Shown here piece by piece: positions 6,437 through 13,978 of a stretch of DNA of 14,017 bases; positions within the stretch are counted from its first letter, which is position 1; each line of letters begins with the position of its first letter. A program made the translations under genes and the position numbers. This DNA comes from Bacillota bacterium (GTDB lineage Bacteria > Bacillota > Clostridia > Christensenellales > CAG-138): contig JAEZLG010000134.1 of the NCBI GenBank assembly GCA_023435855.1, positions 1 through 14,017 of the forward strand. Direction: 5' to 3'. The notes under the pieces were generated by a model, which saw only the letters and a program-made list of their open reading frames with translations, did no database searches and was not told where the DNA came from.

Positions 6437-6889
6437 TTAAAGGAACATATCCACAATGAGCCCGCGGATATCGTCTGCAATGTTCAAAAGCTTGATGCGG
6501 TCGGACTCATTTTTTAATACTTCAGCTGCCATTTCGTCGAGCCGCTGGTTGACCTTGCGGATTACAGAATATACCTTGTGCCTGCCGCGCGCGTCAAACT
6601 GGCTGAGTTTTAAGAATGCATAGGAATTAGTGATAGTGGTGCTGATAAGCTCGCTTATGAGTTCGCGGTATTTCTGGTATTCTGAGAGATCCGCGCGTCT
6701 TGCGACCATTTCCCCCTGTTTGTAAATCTTTTCCTTGAGCTGGCCGATGTAGATTTCGTAGTCGGAACGGTCCCTTTTCTGCATCTGCTCCTCAAAACTA
6801 TGGGAAATGCCCGTATCCACCTTAATACGGCCGGATGCGGGCGAAACGCTTTTTTTCACGCTTACTTTTTCTATTTCTCTAATATCCAT
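6437..6889 (-). CDS. YaaR family protein (DUF327), unknown function
   Basis: 150 residues from the ATG at 6887-6889. The N-terminal 35 residues are charged and probably disordered. The rest is mainly helical and matches the YaaR/DUF327 pattern: S-F-E-E-Q-M, R-D-L-S-E-Y-Q-K-Y-R-E-L-I-type segments, an F-D-A-R-G-R-H-K-V-Y block, and L-L-N-I-A-D-D-I-R-G-L-I-V-D at the C-terminus. The open frame continues upstream into fliS, but that extension lacks a start with a binding site. The chosen ATG itself has only a weak site, so coupling to fliS, 23 bases upstream, is likely. The family has no established biochemical role that I know. Its place between fliS and cheW suggests a link to flagella or chemotaxis; that is inference. 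Confidence 0.85.
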   Translation of the reverse strand: MDIREIEKVSVKKSVSPASGRIKVDTGISHSFEEQMQKRDRSDYEIYIGQLKEKIYKQGEMVARRADLSEYQKYRELISELISTTITNSYAFLKLSQFDARGRHKVYSVIRKVNQRLDEMAAEVLKNESDRIKLLNIADDIRGLIVDMFL

Positions 6890-6912
6890 GCTCTGTCGTC
6901 TTATAAGGAAAC

Positions 6913-7308
6913 TTACTCGGCGACGGCTACGGACGCCACACCACTTTTGGCAAGGTGCGCCCATGCACCGCGCAGTTCCTCAAGGAGACTCGCTACTGCG
7001 AGGATGGGCTCGGTGTTCTTTTGAAGATTGCCTTCTATGATCTCGTCGATCATGTATTGATAAAGACGCATCAGCTCGTGCGCGAGATCATAGCGGAAAT
7101 CGAGGCTCGTTATGAGCTCAAGCAAAATGCGCTGCGCCTTTTGAAAGCAGGTGTTTACTTTCTCATAATCTTTGCTTTCAACAGCGAGACAGCCGAGCTT
7201 TAGCTGCTTGATGCAGCCGTCGTACAGCATTACGATGAGCTCGGCGGGATTGGCGGTAAGAATGCCCTGCTGCTTATAAGCATCCTGCGGATTTGGTTTT
7301 GTATACAT
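6913..7308 (-). CDS. fliS: FliS, flagellin export chaperone
   Basis: 131 residues, the normal length. FliS binds the C-terminal disordered tail of flagellin in the cytoplasm, preventing early polymerisation and delivering it to the export gate. The N-terminus has the family motif A-Y-K-Q-Q-G-I-L-T-A-N-P-A-E-L-I-V-M-L-Y-D-G. A four-helix bundle follows, with A-V-E-S-K-D-Y-E-K-V-N, A-Q-R-I-L-L-E-L, L-D-F-R-Y-D-L-A and L-Y-Q-Y-M. The ATG at 7306-7308 has a GGGAG site close in front. It lies 16 bases after fliD, the common fliD-fliS order. No flagellin gene is in this window. Confidence 0.97.
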   Translation of the reverse strand: MYTKPNPQDAYKQQGILTANPAELIVMLYDGCIKQLKLGCLAVESKDYEKVNTCFQKAQRILLELITSLDFRYDLAHELMRLYQYMIDEIIEGNLQKNTEPILAVASLLEELRGAWAHLAKSGVASVAVAE

Positions 7309-7324
7309 GGCTCTCCCTCTCCCG

Positions 7325-8890
7325 TCAACTCATAGTGCCTAATAGCGAAGAAATCCAGCTTGTTTGGCTGTTGAGCTTAGCAAGCGAGGTCTCCATGGCG
7401 GAAAAGCGAGCGTAGTATTTTTCCTCGTTGTTGGATAGCCAGTCCTCCAAGTCGCTCAGCCTTGTCTCTGCCTGACTGAGCGCAGTTGCGTTCATATCGA
7501 GCGTGTTCGCGGTAGTATAGGAAACATAACCGCTCATCACGGTGGAAATGCGGCTCATGAGGCCGCTCTCGGCATTCTTCACGCTTGCGTCCGTCGAGGA
7601 GCTGGTCGAAGTGAAAATTGCCGTGACCTCGGTGGGATTTTTCTCTATAGCCGCGCGAAGTTTTTCCTTGTCGACGGTAATCTTGCCGCCGTCTTTGTAG
7701 TAGCCGGTGGTAAGGCCAATCTCGGATGCGCTCTTGCCCGTGCTTTCGACTGCCGTGTAAAATGCGCCGCGGAGGGTGGACATAAGGTTTGAAAGTCTGT
7801 TGTCACCCCGCAACAGGCCGCTCTTAGCTTTTTCGTCCCACTGCTCCGCCTGCTTTTCGGTAAGCTGATCGCGCTCGGCATCGGTTAGCGGATCGTAAAC
7901 GGAATAGACTTCCTCTTTGAGTTTGTCCTGCAGACTTACGATGAGTTCGTTGTACTTATCGATAAAGCTCACGATTTTATCAACCGTGGCAGCTACATCG
8001 CGCTCGACATCGAACTCAATCGCTGTATCGCTTTGTGCTTTGAGCGTATAGGTAATGCCGTCAATCGTAAAGTTATTGGAGGACTTTTCCACATTCACGC
8101 CTTCGATTTGCAATAGGGCGTTTGTGCCGAACAATTCGCCGCCCTCAATACCGGAAGCGTTGCCTGCACCGAAGAAGTTGCCGAGACCGTTTTCAATTTT
8201 CACGGAGCTCGTCGCACCCGTGGTCGCACCCGTGATGCTAAAACCTTGTTTAAGGGTGCTGTAGCTCATGGTTACGCCGGCCTTGGTGTTGGAGTTGACC
8301 TTGTTGACCACTTCCGAAATTGTGGCGTTTTCACCAAACGAAAATGTCTGATTGTTGATGGAGAAGCTAAACGACTTAACGATGATATCCGCGCCGGGCT
8401 GGCCATCTTCACCGATCTCACCGGGTATGGTCTCCTCGTGAAACACGAAGCCGGCCAAATCTCCGATTTTTGTATTTGCTTTGACACTGTCGCCGAGCTT
8501 TACGCTACTTGAAAAGCTTGCCGCAGAGGCGAGCTGTGTAATTTTATCGATGGTATAGGATCCGGAAACAGCGTTACTTTGCGCAGACACCTTTACGGCG
8601 GAGGTGGTTGTCGTAAGCGCGGCGCTGAAGATGTTATAGTTCTTTGAAAGCAGCATGTTTTCATTTTCGGCTGCGAGCGGATACAGATACTTCTCGCGGA
8701 AGTTCTTAATCTGCAAATTGACGGCACGATGAGCATCGCCGTACCATTGAAGCTTTGTGACGGCTTTTTGCTGCTTATCGACCTTAAACCGGTCGATCTC
8801 CAGAAGGCTTTTGACGATGCTTTCGGTATCGAGACCCGAAGCAAGGCCTGTAAGCCTAAGCGTGGACGAGTTGAGACCGTTGACTGCCAT
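7325..8890 (-). CDS. fliD: FliD, flagellar filament cap (hook-associated protein 2)
   Basis: 521 residues. FliD forms the cap at the filament tip that guides flagellin folding. The N-terminal domain (about 10-105) opens with R-L-T-G-L-A-S-G-L-D-T-E-S-I-V-K-S-L-L, the classic FliD signature. A flagellin-IN-like segment sits near residues 178-225. The C-terminal domain starts around Q-I-E-G-V-N-V-E-K-S-S-N (261-272), continues with I-D-G-I-T-Y-T-L-K-A, and ends in a coiled-coil helix (about 465-515) rich in heptads (LSQAETRLSDLEDWL). The ATG at 8888-8890 has AAAGGG 8 bases in front. It heads the fliD-fliS-yaaR-cheW-cheR-cheB run, whose genes are 7-23 bases apart. Confidence 0.97.
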   Translation of the reverse strand: MAVNGLNSSTLRLTGLASGLDTESIVKSLLEIDRFKVDKQQKAVTKLQWYGDAHRAVNLQIKNFREKYLYPLAAENENMLLSKNYNIFSAALTTTTSAVKVSAQSNAVSGSYTIDKITQLASAASFSSSVKLGDSVKANTKIGDLAGFVFHEETIPGEIGEDGQPGADIIVKSFSFSINNQTFSFGENATISEVVNKVNSNTKAGVTMSYSTLKQGFSITGATTGATSSVKIENGLGNFFGAGNASGIEGGELFGTNALLQIEGVNVEKSSNNFTIDGITYTLKAQSDTAIEFDVERDVAATVDKIVSFIDKYNELIVSLQDKLKEEVYSVYDPLTDAERDQLTEKQAEQWDEKAKSGLLRGDNRLSNLMSTLRGAFYTAVESTGKSASEIGLTTGYYKDGGKITVDKEKLRAAIEKNPTEVTAIFTSTSSSTDASVKNAESGLMSRISTVMSGYVSYTTANTLDMNATALSQAETRLSDLEDWLSNNEEKYYARFSAMETSLAKLNSQTSWISSLLGTMS

Positions 8891-9213
8891 GGTAATTCCC
8901 TTTCCGCCTAAATCGGCAAGCCCGCTATGTGCATGCCTGACCGCTATTGATCGTTACGGTTACGGGGAATGAGAGATTTCCCACTTCCCGGTACTATATA
9001 TATCGTCACTTTTTATGAAAACTGAATACGCTGTAAAAAGAAACACAATGCCTTGTTATCATGCTCCTAAGCTATTTTACAATTTTTAAGAATTGCTGTC
9101 GCAGGCGCAGATTCTTTCCCTTCATATATGCTTTTTCACTACCGGGGACAGCAGATTAAGGGCTGTGGTTTATAAAAAACCGGCAAGGGCAGAGCCCGGG
9201 AGAGAGAAAGCAA
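8891..9213 (-). promoter_or_regulatory. Leader and promoter region of fliD
   Basis: About 320 gene-free bases. Reading towards fliD it holds a possible weak second terminator of the preceding receptor gene (a G+C-rich hairpin near 9180-9200 followed by TTTTTT), an AT-rich stretch, the promoter at 8993-9021, and the shared motif pair (ACGATATATA at 8997-9006; GTAACCGTAAC at 8953-8963). A short inverted repeat with GGGAA/TTCCC arms (about 8974-8992) lies between the two motif parts. The leader to the fliD ATG would be about 95 bases. I see no riboswitch. Confidence 0.45.
8993..9021 (-). promoter_or_regulatory. Probable promoter of the fliD operon
   Basis: On the minus strand TTTTCA (9016-9021) precedes TATAGT (8993-8998) by exactly 17 bases: a fair -35 and a good -10 for the housekeeping sigma factor. 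The overlapping ACGATAT also resembles a sigma-D -10 (CCGATAT), but no TAAA lies at the right distance. Which sigma factor applies is therefore open. Confidence 0.45.
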
Positions 9214-9243
9214 ATGGGCTGCTTTGTTTAACAAGCAGCCCAT
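9214..9243 (-). terminator. Terminator of the downstream receptor gene
   Basis: A perfect 11-bp stem (ATGGGCTGCTT at 9214-9224 with AAGCAGCCCAT at 9233-9243) and an 8-base loop, starting about 14 bases past the receptor stop codon. On the minus strand a T-rich stretch (ATTTGCTTTC) follows, interrupted by G and C. Confidence 0.75.
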
Positions 9244-9256
9244 CGCGCTAATTGCC

Positions 9257-11350
9257 TTAATACTTACCGAAATTTATGTCCGTCACGGCTTCACTTGGAG
9301 GGATATCCTCTTTCTTTTCTTCTGCCGCATTCGTATCGGAAACCAATATCGCCTTCTTTGTTCGGGTTGTCGCCTTCACCGGAGTATTTTCTATGGCACT
9401 TTGAAGCTTAAATTTACCGATCATGCCCTTTAAGAGCTCCGCCTGTCCGCTAAGCTCCTCGCTTGCCGCAGCCGCTTCCTCCGCCGTTGCGGAGTTTTGC
9501 TGCACCACCGTTGACATCTGCTCAATGCCTTTATCAACCTGCGAGATGGCTATAGCCTGCTCACCCGACGCATCTGCAATCATAGCGGCAAGAGATGTAC
9601 CCTTTTCCATGCTTATTACGATGGTGGAAAGCGCTTTGGCGGTCTCGTCTGCAAGTTTCGTGCCTGCCTCCGTTTTTTGAATCGAGTTTTCGATGAGTGC
9701 AGCTGTCTCATTGGCTGCCTCAGCGCTCTTGGCTGCAAGGTTTCTGACCTCGTCGGCCACCACACCGAAGCCCTTGCCGTGCACACCCGCACGCGCAGCC
9801 TCGACTGCGGCATTTAGTGCAAGTATGTTTGTCTGGAATGCGATATCATCGATTACTTTAATGACCTTTGAGATATTTGCGGAGGATTCGTTTATCTCAG
9901 CCATAGCCGACTGAAGCTCTTTCATCTTCGCATCGCTTGCGACCGCACCATCGCGTGCGGAGACAGTTAACTCACGCGAGTTTTTGGCGTTTACGGCGTT
10001 TTGCTTTGTCTGATCAGCTATGGTCGCAATGCTTGCCGTGAGCTCTTCGATGGAGGCTGCCTGCTCGGTCGCGCCCTGCGAAATTGCCTGGCTTCCGTCA
10101 GACACCTGACGCGTACCCGCGGCCACCTGCTCTGCCGCAATGTTGATATCGCTTAAAACAGAGTTCAACGACTGCGATATGCGATTGACAGACACCTTGA
10201 GCGTACTAAAGTCGCCCGCAAACTCACCTTCAACTGTCTTAGTAAGGTCACCCGAGGCAACTCCCTCGAGCACCATACTTACTTCGCCGATTTGCGCACG
10301 AAGCGCTTCAAGTGATGAGTTAAGCGCATTTTTAATAATAGCGTGATCACCCTCATACTCACCCATAACACTTGTAGTAAGTTTGCCGTTCGCAAGATCC
10401 TTGAGAACAGAGGACGCTTCCGTGACAGGTGCTATTACAGCATCGAGCGTTTTGTTGATACCCTCCACCATTTCAAGGTAGTAACCCTTCATACCTTCGG
10501 TATCCGCGCGCGTTGAAAGCCTGCCGTGTGTGCCTGCATCCGCGAGCATGAGTATATTCTCGTTCATGCGGCCAATCGTTTCGCGCAATCGTGCGATGGC
10601 CTCACCCATAATGCGAAACTCGCCGCTCATCTTGGAGGGATCGATTACCTCTGCCTCAACGCCTTCTGCGAGTTTTTCAATTTGGTTGGATGTTGTCATG
10701 AGCGGCTTTACGACCATGCGGGTCAATAATAACCCGAGAAGCACCGCGAGCACGTTGCATACGACAAGCACGACCAGCAATAGCATAATGCTTTGCTCGC
10801 CATTTTCGGCAATCGTATCATGGGTAGTGCCCGCCTCCTCAACCACGAGGCTTTCAAGCCCGGAGAGGGAATCCTGCACCTTATTAGCGGCTTCGTCTGC
10901 CTTTAATAATATGATGGAAGCCTGGCTGTCACGGCCTTCAATGGATGCTTCCATTGCCTGCTTGCTCTGTTTGCGAGAAAGCTCTATATCTTCCTTAAGT
11001 GTGTCAAGAAGTATCGCGTGCTCTTCATTAAGAAGCGGCCGGACGGAGTCGAGCGTATCCTGCATGAGCACATACTTTTTTTCTATGTTCTCAAGTCCTG
11101 TTTGTTTTTGCCCTGCATTGTTAATGGACATCATGTTGTTTACGATCATGCGCGTTTGCTGAAAATACTGTATTACCTCGGACAGCTTTGCAATGGACTG
11201 CGTGTTTTTGTTGTACAGATCGTCCGTTCCGTTTAGGATTGTCCTAAGCGTTACCACCGATTGCACACCGAGTGCTGTGATTAAAAACGCGATTATAAGA
11301 AAGCTTGCAAGCACCTTATACACGGTTTTTGCTTTTTTGAACCACTTCAT
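9257..11350 (-). CDS. Methyl-accepting chemotaxis protein with 4-helix-bundle-type sensor and HAMP array
   Basis: 697 residues from ATG 11348-11350, chosen because GGGAGGG lies 8 bases before it; a longer frame to a GTG at 11389 lacks a site. Membrane helix 1 is near residues 12-34 and helix 2 near 188-210. Between them is a helical ligand domain of about 150 residues that looks like the 4HB sensor. After helix 2 come a HAMP domain and several further HAMP-like modules (about 208-400), then the long signalling hairpin. Its conserved tip V-I-D-D-I-A-F-Q-T-N-I-L-A-L-N-A-A-V-E-A lies at 499-518 and contacts CheA/CheW. After I-G-K-F a variable tail of about 50 residues ends in N-F-G-K-Y. The ligand cannot be inferred. 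From about residue 297 on it is very similar to the neighbour at 11571. Confidence 0.95.
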   Translation of the reverse strand: MKWFKKAKTVYKVLASFLIIAFLITALGVQSVVTLRTILNGTDDLYNKNTQSIAKLSEVIQYFQQTRMIVNNMMSINNAGQKQTGLENIEKKYVLMQDTLDSVRPLLNEEHAILLDTLKEDIELSRKQSKQAMEASIEGRDSQASIILLKADEAANKVQDSLSGLESLVVEEAGTTHDTIAENGEQSIMLLLVVLVVCNVLAVLLGLLLTRMVVKPLMTTSNQIEKLAEGVEAEVIDPSKMSGEFRIMGEAIARLRETIGRMNENILMLADAGTHGRLSTRADTEGMKGYYLEMVEGINKTLDAVIAPVTEASSVLKDLANGKLTTSVMGEYEGDHAIIKNALNSSLEALRAQIGEVSMVLEGVASGDLTKTVEGEFAGDFSTLKVSVNRISQSLNSVLSDINIAAEQVAAGTRQVSDGSQAISQGATEQAASIEELTASIATIADQTKQNAVNAKNSRELTVSARDGAVASDAKMKELQSAMAEINESSANISKVIKVIDDIAFQTNILALNAAVEAARAGVHGKGFGVVADEVRNLAAKSAEAANETAALIENSIQKTEAGTKLADETAKALSTIVISMEKGTSLAAMIADASGEQAIAISQVDKGIEQMSTVVQQNSATAEEAAAASEELSGQAELLKGMIGKFKLQSAIENTPVKATTRTKKAILVSDTNAAEEKKEDIPPSEAVTDINFGKY

Positions 11351-11398
11351 GAGCATTTCCCTCCCATAGTGTTCACGTATCAAAAGCACCGCTTCTGA

Positions 11399-11454
11399 TG
11401 TTTCGGTTACAAATCACAGTTGTTACATAATTCTCTTATTCTTTTATATATCGT
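11399..11454 (-). promoter_or_regulatory. Conserved motif pair upstream of the downstream receptor gene
   Basis: ACGATATATA (11445-11454) is followed 44 bases later by GTAACCGAAACA (11399-11410), both read on the minus strand. A nearly identical pair precedes the other full receptor gene, and a related pair precedes fliD. The first part resembles a -10 box, but no clear -35 is present. The receptor ATG is about 50 bases past the second part. Confidence 0.5.
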
Positions 11455-11518
11455 GATTTTAACGAACTACCATAATAGGGCGAAGTCCATCCCTGAATAT
11501 TTTTTTGATTCTCAGACA

Positions 11519-11559
11519 AAAAATTGGCTGTAGTACTTTCAACACTACAGCCAATTTTT
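11519..11559 (-). terminator. Terminator of the upstream full receptor gene
   Basis: A 16-bp perfect stem (11519-11534 with 11544-11559) containing TTGGCTGTAGT, with a 9-base loop. On the minus strand the stem ends in a run of six T. It lies about 11 bases past the receptor stop codon and has the same core as the terminator at 13927. Confidence 0.92.
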
Positions 11560-11570
11560 ATTGTACTTAC

Positions 11571-13646
11571 TTAATATTTTCCGAAATCGTCTTGCGTAAC
11601 GTCCATAGAAGGAACCGAAGCCTCTATGTCTATGTTCGAGGTTGCCTTTTTCTCAGCACTCGCTTTGTCACTTGAAAGCGTAAATTTACCGATCATGTTC
11701 TTTAAAAGCTCCGCCTGTCCGCTAAGCTCCTCGCTCGCGGCAGCCGCTTCTTGTGCCGTGGCGGAGTTTTGCTGTACCACCGTAGACATCTGCTCAATAC
11801 CCTTGTCAACCTGCGCTATGGCCGTAGCCTGCTCATTTGAAGCAGCTGCGATCCCCTCCGTAAGCGACGCGCCCTTTTCCATGCCGCTGACGATGGAGGT
11901 AAGCGCCTTGGCGGTTTCGTCTGCAAGCTTTGTGCCGGCCTCCGTCTTACGGATTGAGTTTTCAATGAGCGAAGCCGTCTCCTTGGCTGCTTTGGCACTC
12001 TTGGCGGCAAGGTTTCTGACCTCCTCCGCCACCACGCCGAAGCCCTTGCCATGTACGCCCGCACGAGCGGCCTCGACTGCAGCGTTTAGCGCCAGTATGT
12101 TTGTCTGGAAGGCGATATCGTCAATTACCTTGATAATCTTTGAGATATTGGCAGACGAAACGTTAATCTCAGCCATGGCCGACTGAAGCTCTTTCATCTT
12201 CGCATCACCCGCAACCGCACCGTCTCGTGCGGAAACGGTTATCTCGCGCGAGTTGTTGGCGTTCAAGGCGTTTTGCTTCGTCTGCTCGGCTATGGTCGCA
12301 ATGCTTGCAGTAAGCTCTTCAATCGATGCCGCCTGCTCGGTTGCACCCTGCGAGATTGCCTGGCTTCCGTCGGATACCTGACGGGTACCCGCAGCCACCT
12401 GTTCTGAAGCGGTGTTAATATCGTCGAGAACGGAGTTTAACGACACCAATATGTGGTTGACGGACGCTTTTAACGTATTAAAGTCGCCCGCGAACTCACC
12501 TTCTACGGTCTTTGTAAGGTCGCCCAAGGCAACGCCTTCGAGCACCATACTTACCTCGCCAATCTGAGCGCGAAGCGCTTCAAGTGTAGAGTTAAGCGCA
12601 TTTTTAATGATGGCGTGATCGCCCTCATACTCACCCATAACACTTGTGTTAAGGTTGCCGTGCGCGAGCTCGTTGAGAACAGAGGATGCCTCTATAACGG
12701 GCGCAATCACCGCATCGAGCGTTTTGTTGATACCTTCAACGATGTCGCAGAACGCGCCTTCGTGAGCGCTCGCATCCGCACGAACGGAAAGCCTGCCTTC
12801 TCTTGCGGCGTCTGTGAGCATGTTTACATCTTCCTCGAGCTTTTTGAATACACTCAGCACCTGCACGAACGCACCGCTGATGCGGACAACTTCGTCTTTA
12901 CCCTCATAAATTTTGTCCCTGTCGATGGGAATATCTAAGTTTCCGCCCGCCATCTGTGAAGCAAGCACCGCGAACTTATTAAGTGGTGCGCCGATCGTAC
13001 GGTTAAACAGGATAGCGACCGCAAAAGTGATGAGAAGCGCAACGCCGCTAGCGATACACATGAACAGCGTGTTGACGCCTATGCTCTCCTTTTGCGTGGA
13101 AAGGCTTAAATTGGCCTGATTCTGAAGATAATTCATGGCCGTGGTCAGTGCAAGCTCCACATCGGAAGCGGAGGCCTTTGCATCTTTAGAGGCCAGCATC
13201 TCTCCTGCCTTCTTTATGTCTGTCTGCGCGGTGGTCAAGATATCGTCGCGCATTTTATCGAAAGCAACGGAAGCATCTTCAATATTCTGGCAGAGCCTAA
13301 CGCCCTGCGTATCGGTGCAGACCACGCGCAGGTCTGCAAGGTTCTGTTTGAAGCTCCAATTCTGTGCGTTAATTTTTAGCTTGGCACCGTCGATTGCTTT
13401 GCTGTCGAGCAGCACATCGCTCATAAAAACGCGCTGCATCTCGAAGCTCCCCATCATTTCGCCTACGTAACCTTGGGATATGCCGTAGTTCTTAAAAATG
13501 GATTCGCTGGTTGTATGCGTTTTTGAAAGCATGGCTGCAGAGAACACGGTCGTTCCAACCAAAAGCAACATAAAAAATACAAATACAGTGTTGAGTTTAG
13601 ACGCAATAGTGGCACCGGTTAGAATTTTGTTAAAAAGTTTTTTCAT
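11571..13646 (-). CDS. Methyl-accepting chemotaxis protein, paralogue of the neighbour
   Basis: 691 residues from ATG 13644-13646, which has AAGGA 9 bases in front; ATG 13652 is only 3 bases from that site. Membrane helices lie near 18-40 and 190-214, flanking a mostly helical sensor region of about 150 residues. Its sequence is not obviously related to the neighbour's sensor and it holds two cysteines (C110, C119). A HAMP domain (about 215-268) with R-T-I-G-A-P-L-N-K-F follows. Next come additional HAMP-like modules to about 410, and the signalling domain with the tip V-I-D-D-I-A-F-Q-T-N-I-L-A-L-N-A-A-V-E-A (507-526). The tail after I-G-K-F is about 37 residues and ends in D-D-F-G-K-Y. Signal and ligand are unknown. 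Confidence 0.95.
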   Translation of the reverse strand: MKKLFNKILTGATIASKLNTVFVFFMLLLVGTTVFSAAMLSKTHTTSESIFKNYGISQGYVGEMMGSFEMQRVFMSDVLLDSKAIDGAKLKINAQNWSFKQNLADLRVVCTDTQGVRLCQNIEDASVAFDKMRDDILTTAQTDIKKAGEMLASKDAKASASDVELALTTAMNYLQNQANLSLSTQKESIGVNTLFMCIASGVALLITFAVAILFNRTIGAPLNKFAVLASQMAGGNLDIPIDRDKIYEGKDEVVRISGAFVQVLSVFKKLEEDVNMLTDAAREGRLSVRADASAHEGAFCDIVEGINKTLDAVIAPVIEASSVLNELAHGNLNTSVMGEYEGDHAIIKNALNSTLEALRAQIGEVSMVLEGVALGDLTKTVEGEFAGDFNTLKASVNHILVSLNSVLDDINTASEQVAAGTRQVSDGSQAISQGATEQAASIEELTASIATIAEQTKQNALNANNSREITVSARDGAVAGDAKMKELQSAMAEINVSSANISKIIKVIDDIAFQTNILALNAAVEAARAGVHGKGFGVVAEEVRNLAAKSAKAAKETASLIENSIRKTEAGTKLADETAKALTSIVSGMEKGASLTEGIAAASNEQATAIAQVDKGIEQMSTVVQQNSATAQEAAAASEELSGQAELLKNMIGKFTLSSDKASAEKKATSNIDIEASVPSMDVTQDDFGKY

Positions 13647-13652
13647 TTGCAT

Positions 13653-13926
13653 ATATCCTTATTTTTTATTACCTAATACTGTGTATATAGTACAGACCGC
13701 AAAACGCCTTTTATCGCTATCAAAGCAATAGCTTTACGATCGAGTAAAAATATAAGAACTCTAGCCTGCGAGCACTTTATAAACGACCATCACCGGCACC
13801 GATTATAGTGTTTCGGTTACAAATCGCGATTTTTGTGTAATTTTGTCGTTATTTTTATATCGTCATTTTTTGCATTTGCATTATATAAAAGTTTTGCACA
13901 GCTGACTATTTGTTCGATACGAACAA
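13653..13926 (-). promoter_or_regulatory. Upstream region of the 691-residue receptor gene
   Basis: Gene-free. Reading towards the gene it has an AT-rich block with TATAAT (about 13882-13887), the shared motif pair (ACGATATA at 13856-13863; GTAACCGAAACA at 13809-13820), and then the sigma-D-like promoter at 13711-13736. The TATAAT has only a weak partner at -35. Two transcription starts for this gene are therefore possible. Confidence 0.45.
13711..13736 (-). promoter_or_regulatory. Sigma-D/FliA-like motility promoter
   Basis: On the minus strand TAAA (13733-13736) is followed after 15 bases by GCGATAA (13711-13717). Firmicutes sigma-D promoters follow TAAA-N15-CCGATAT, so this matches the -35 fully, the spacing exactly and five of seven -10 positions. 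The start would be about 50 bases before the receptor ATG. Late motility genes such as receptors are the expected targets. Confidence 0.55.
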
Positions 13927-13965
13927 AAAATTGGCTGTGGCGTTTTCGTCGCCACAGCCAATTTT
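13927..13965 (-). terminator. Terminator of the partial third receptor gene
   Basis: A 16-bp perfect stem (13927-13942 with 13950-13965) with core TTGGCTGTGGCG and a 7-base loop; on the minus strand it runs into TTTTTT. It lies 13 bases past the stop codon of the receptor that enters from the right edge. Confidence 0.92.
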
Positions 13966-13978
13966 CTGTTCTGTTTAT

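Noticed and set aside
6437..6964. Longer start of the YaaR gene at 6964
   Set aside because: The extra 25 residues lie within the fliS end, are not YaaR-like and have no ribosome binding site; the ATG at 6889 fits the family N-terminus.
11626..12186. Serine/alanine-rich plus-strand open frames opposite the receptor genes (also 9423-9914, 10530-11162)
   Set aside because: They mirror the same conserved signalling region in both receptors, which explains why similar antisense frames appear twice.
13653..13830. Cyclic di-GMP or other riboswitch in the receptor or fliD leaders
   Set aside because: I looked for the conserved core of GEMM-type riboswitches, common before motility genes in Clostridia, and did not find it; the leaders are also short.
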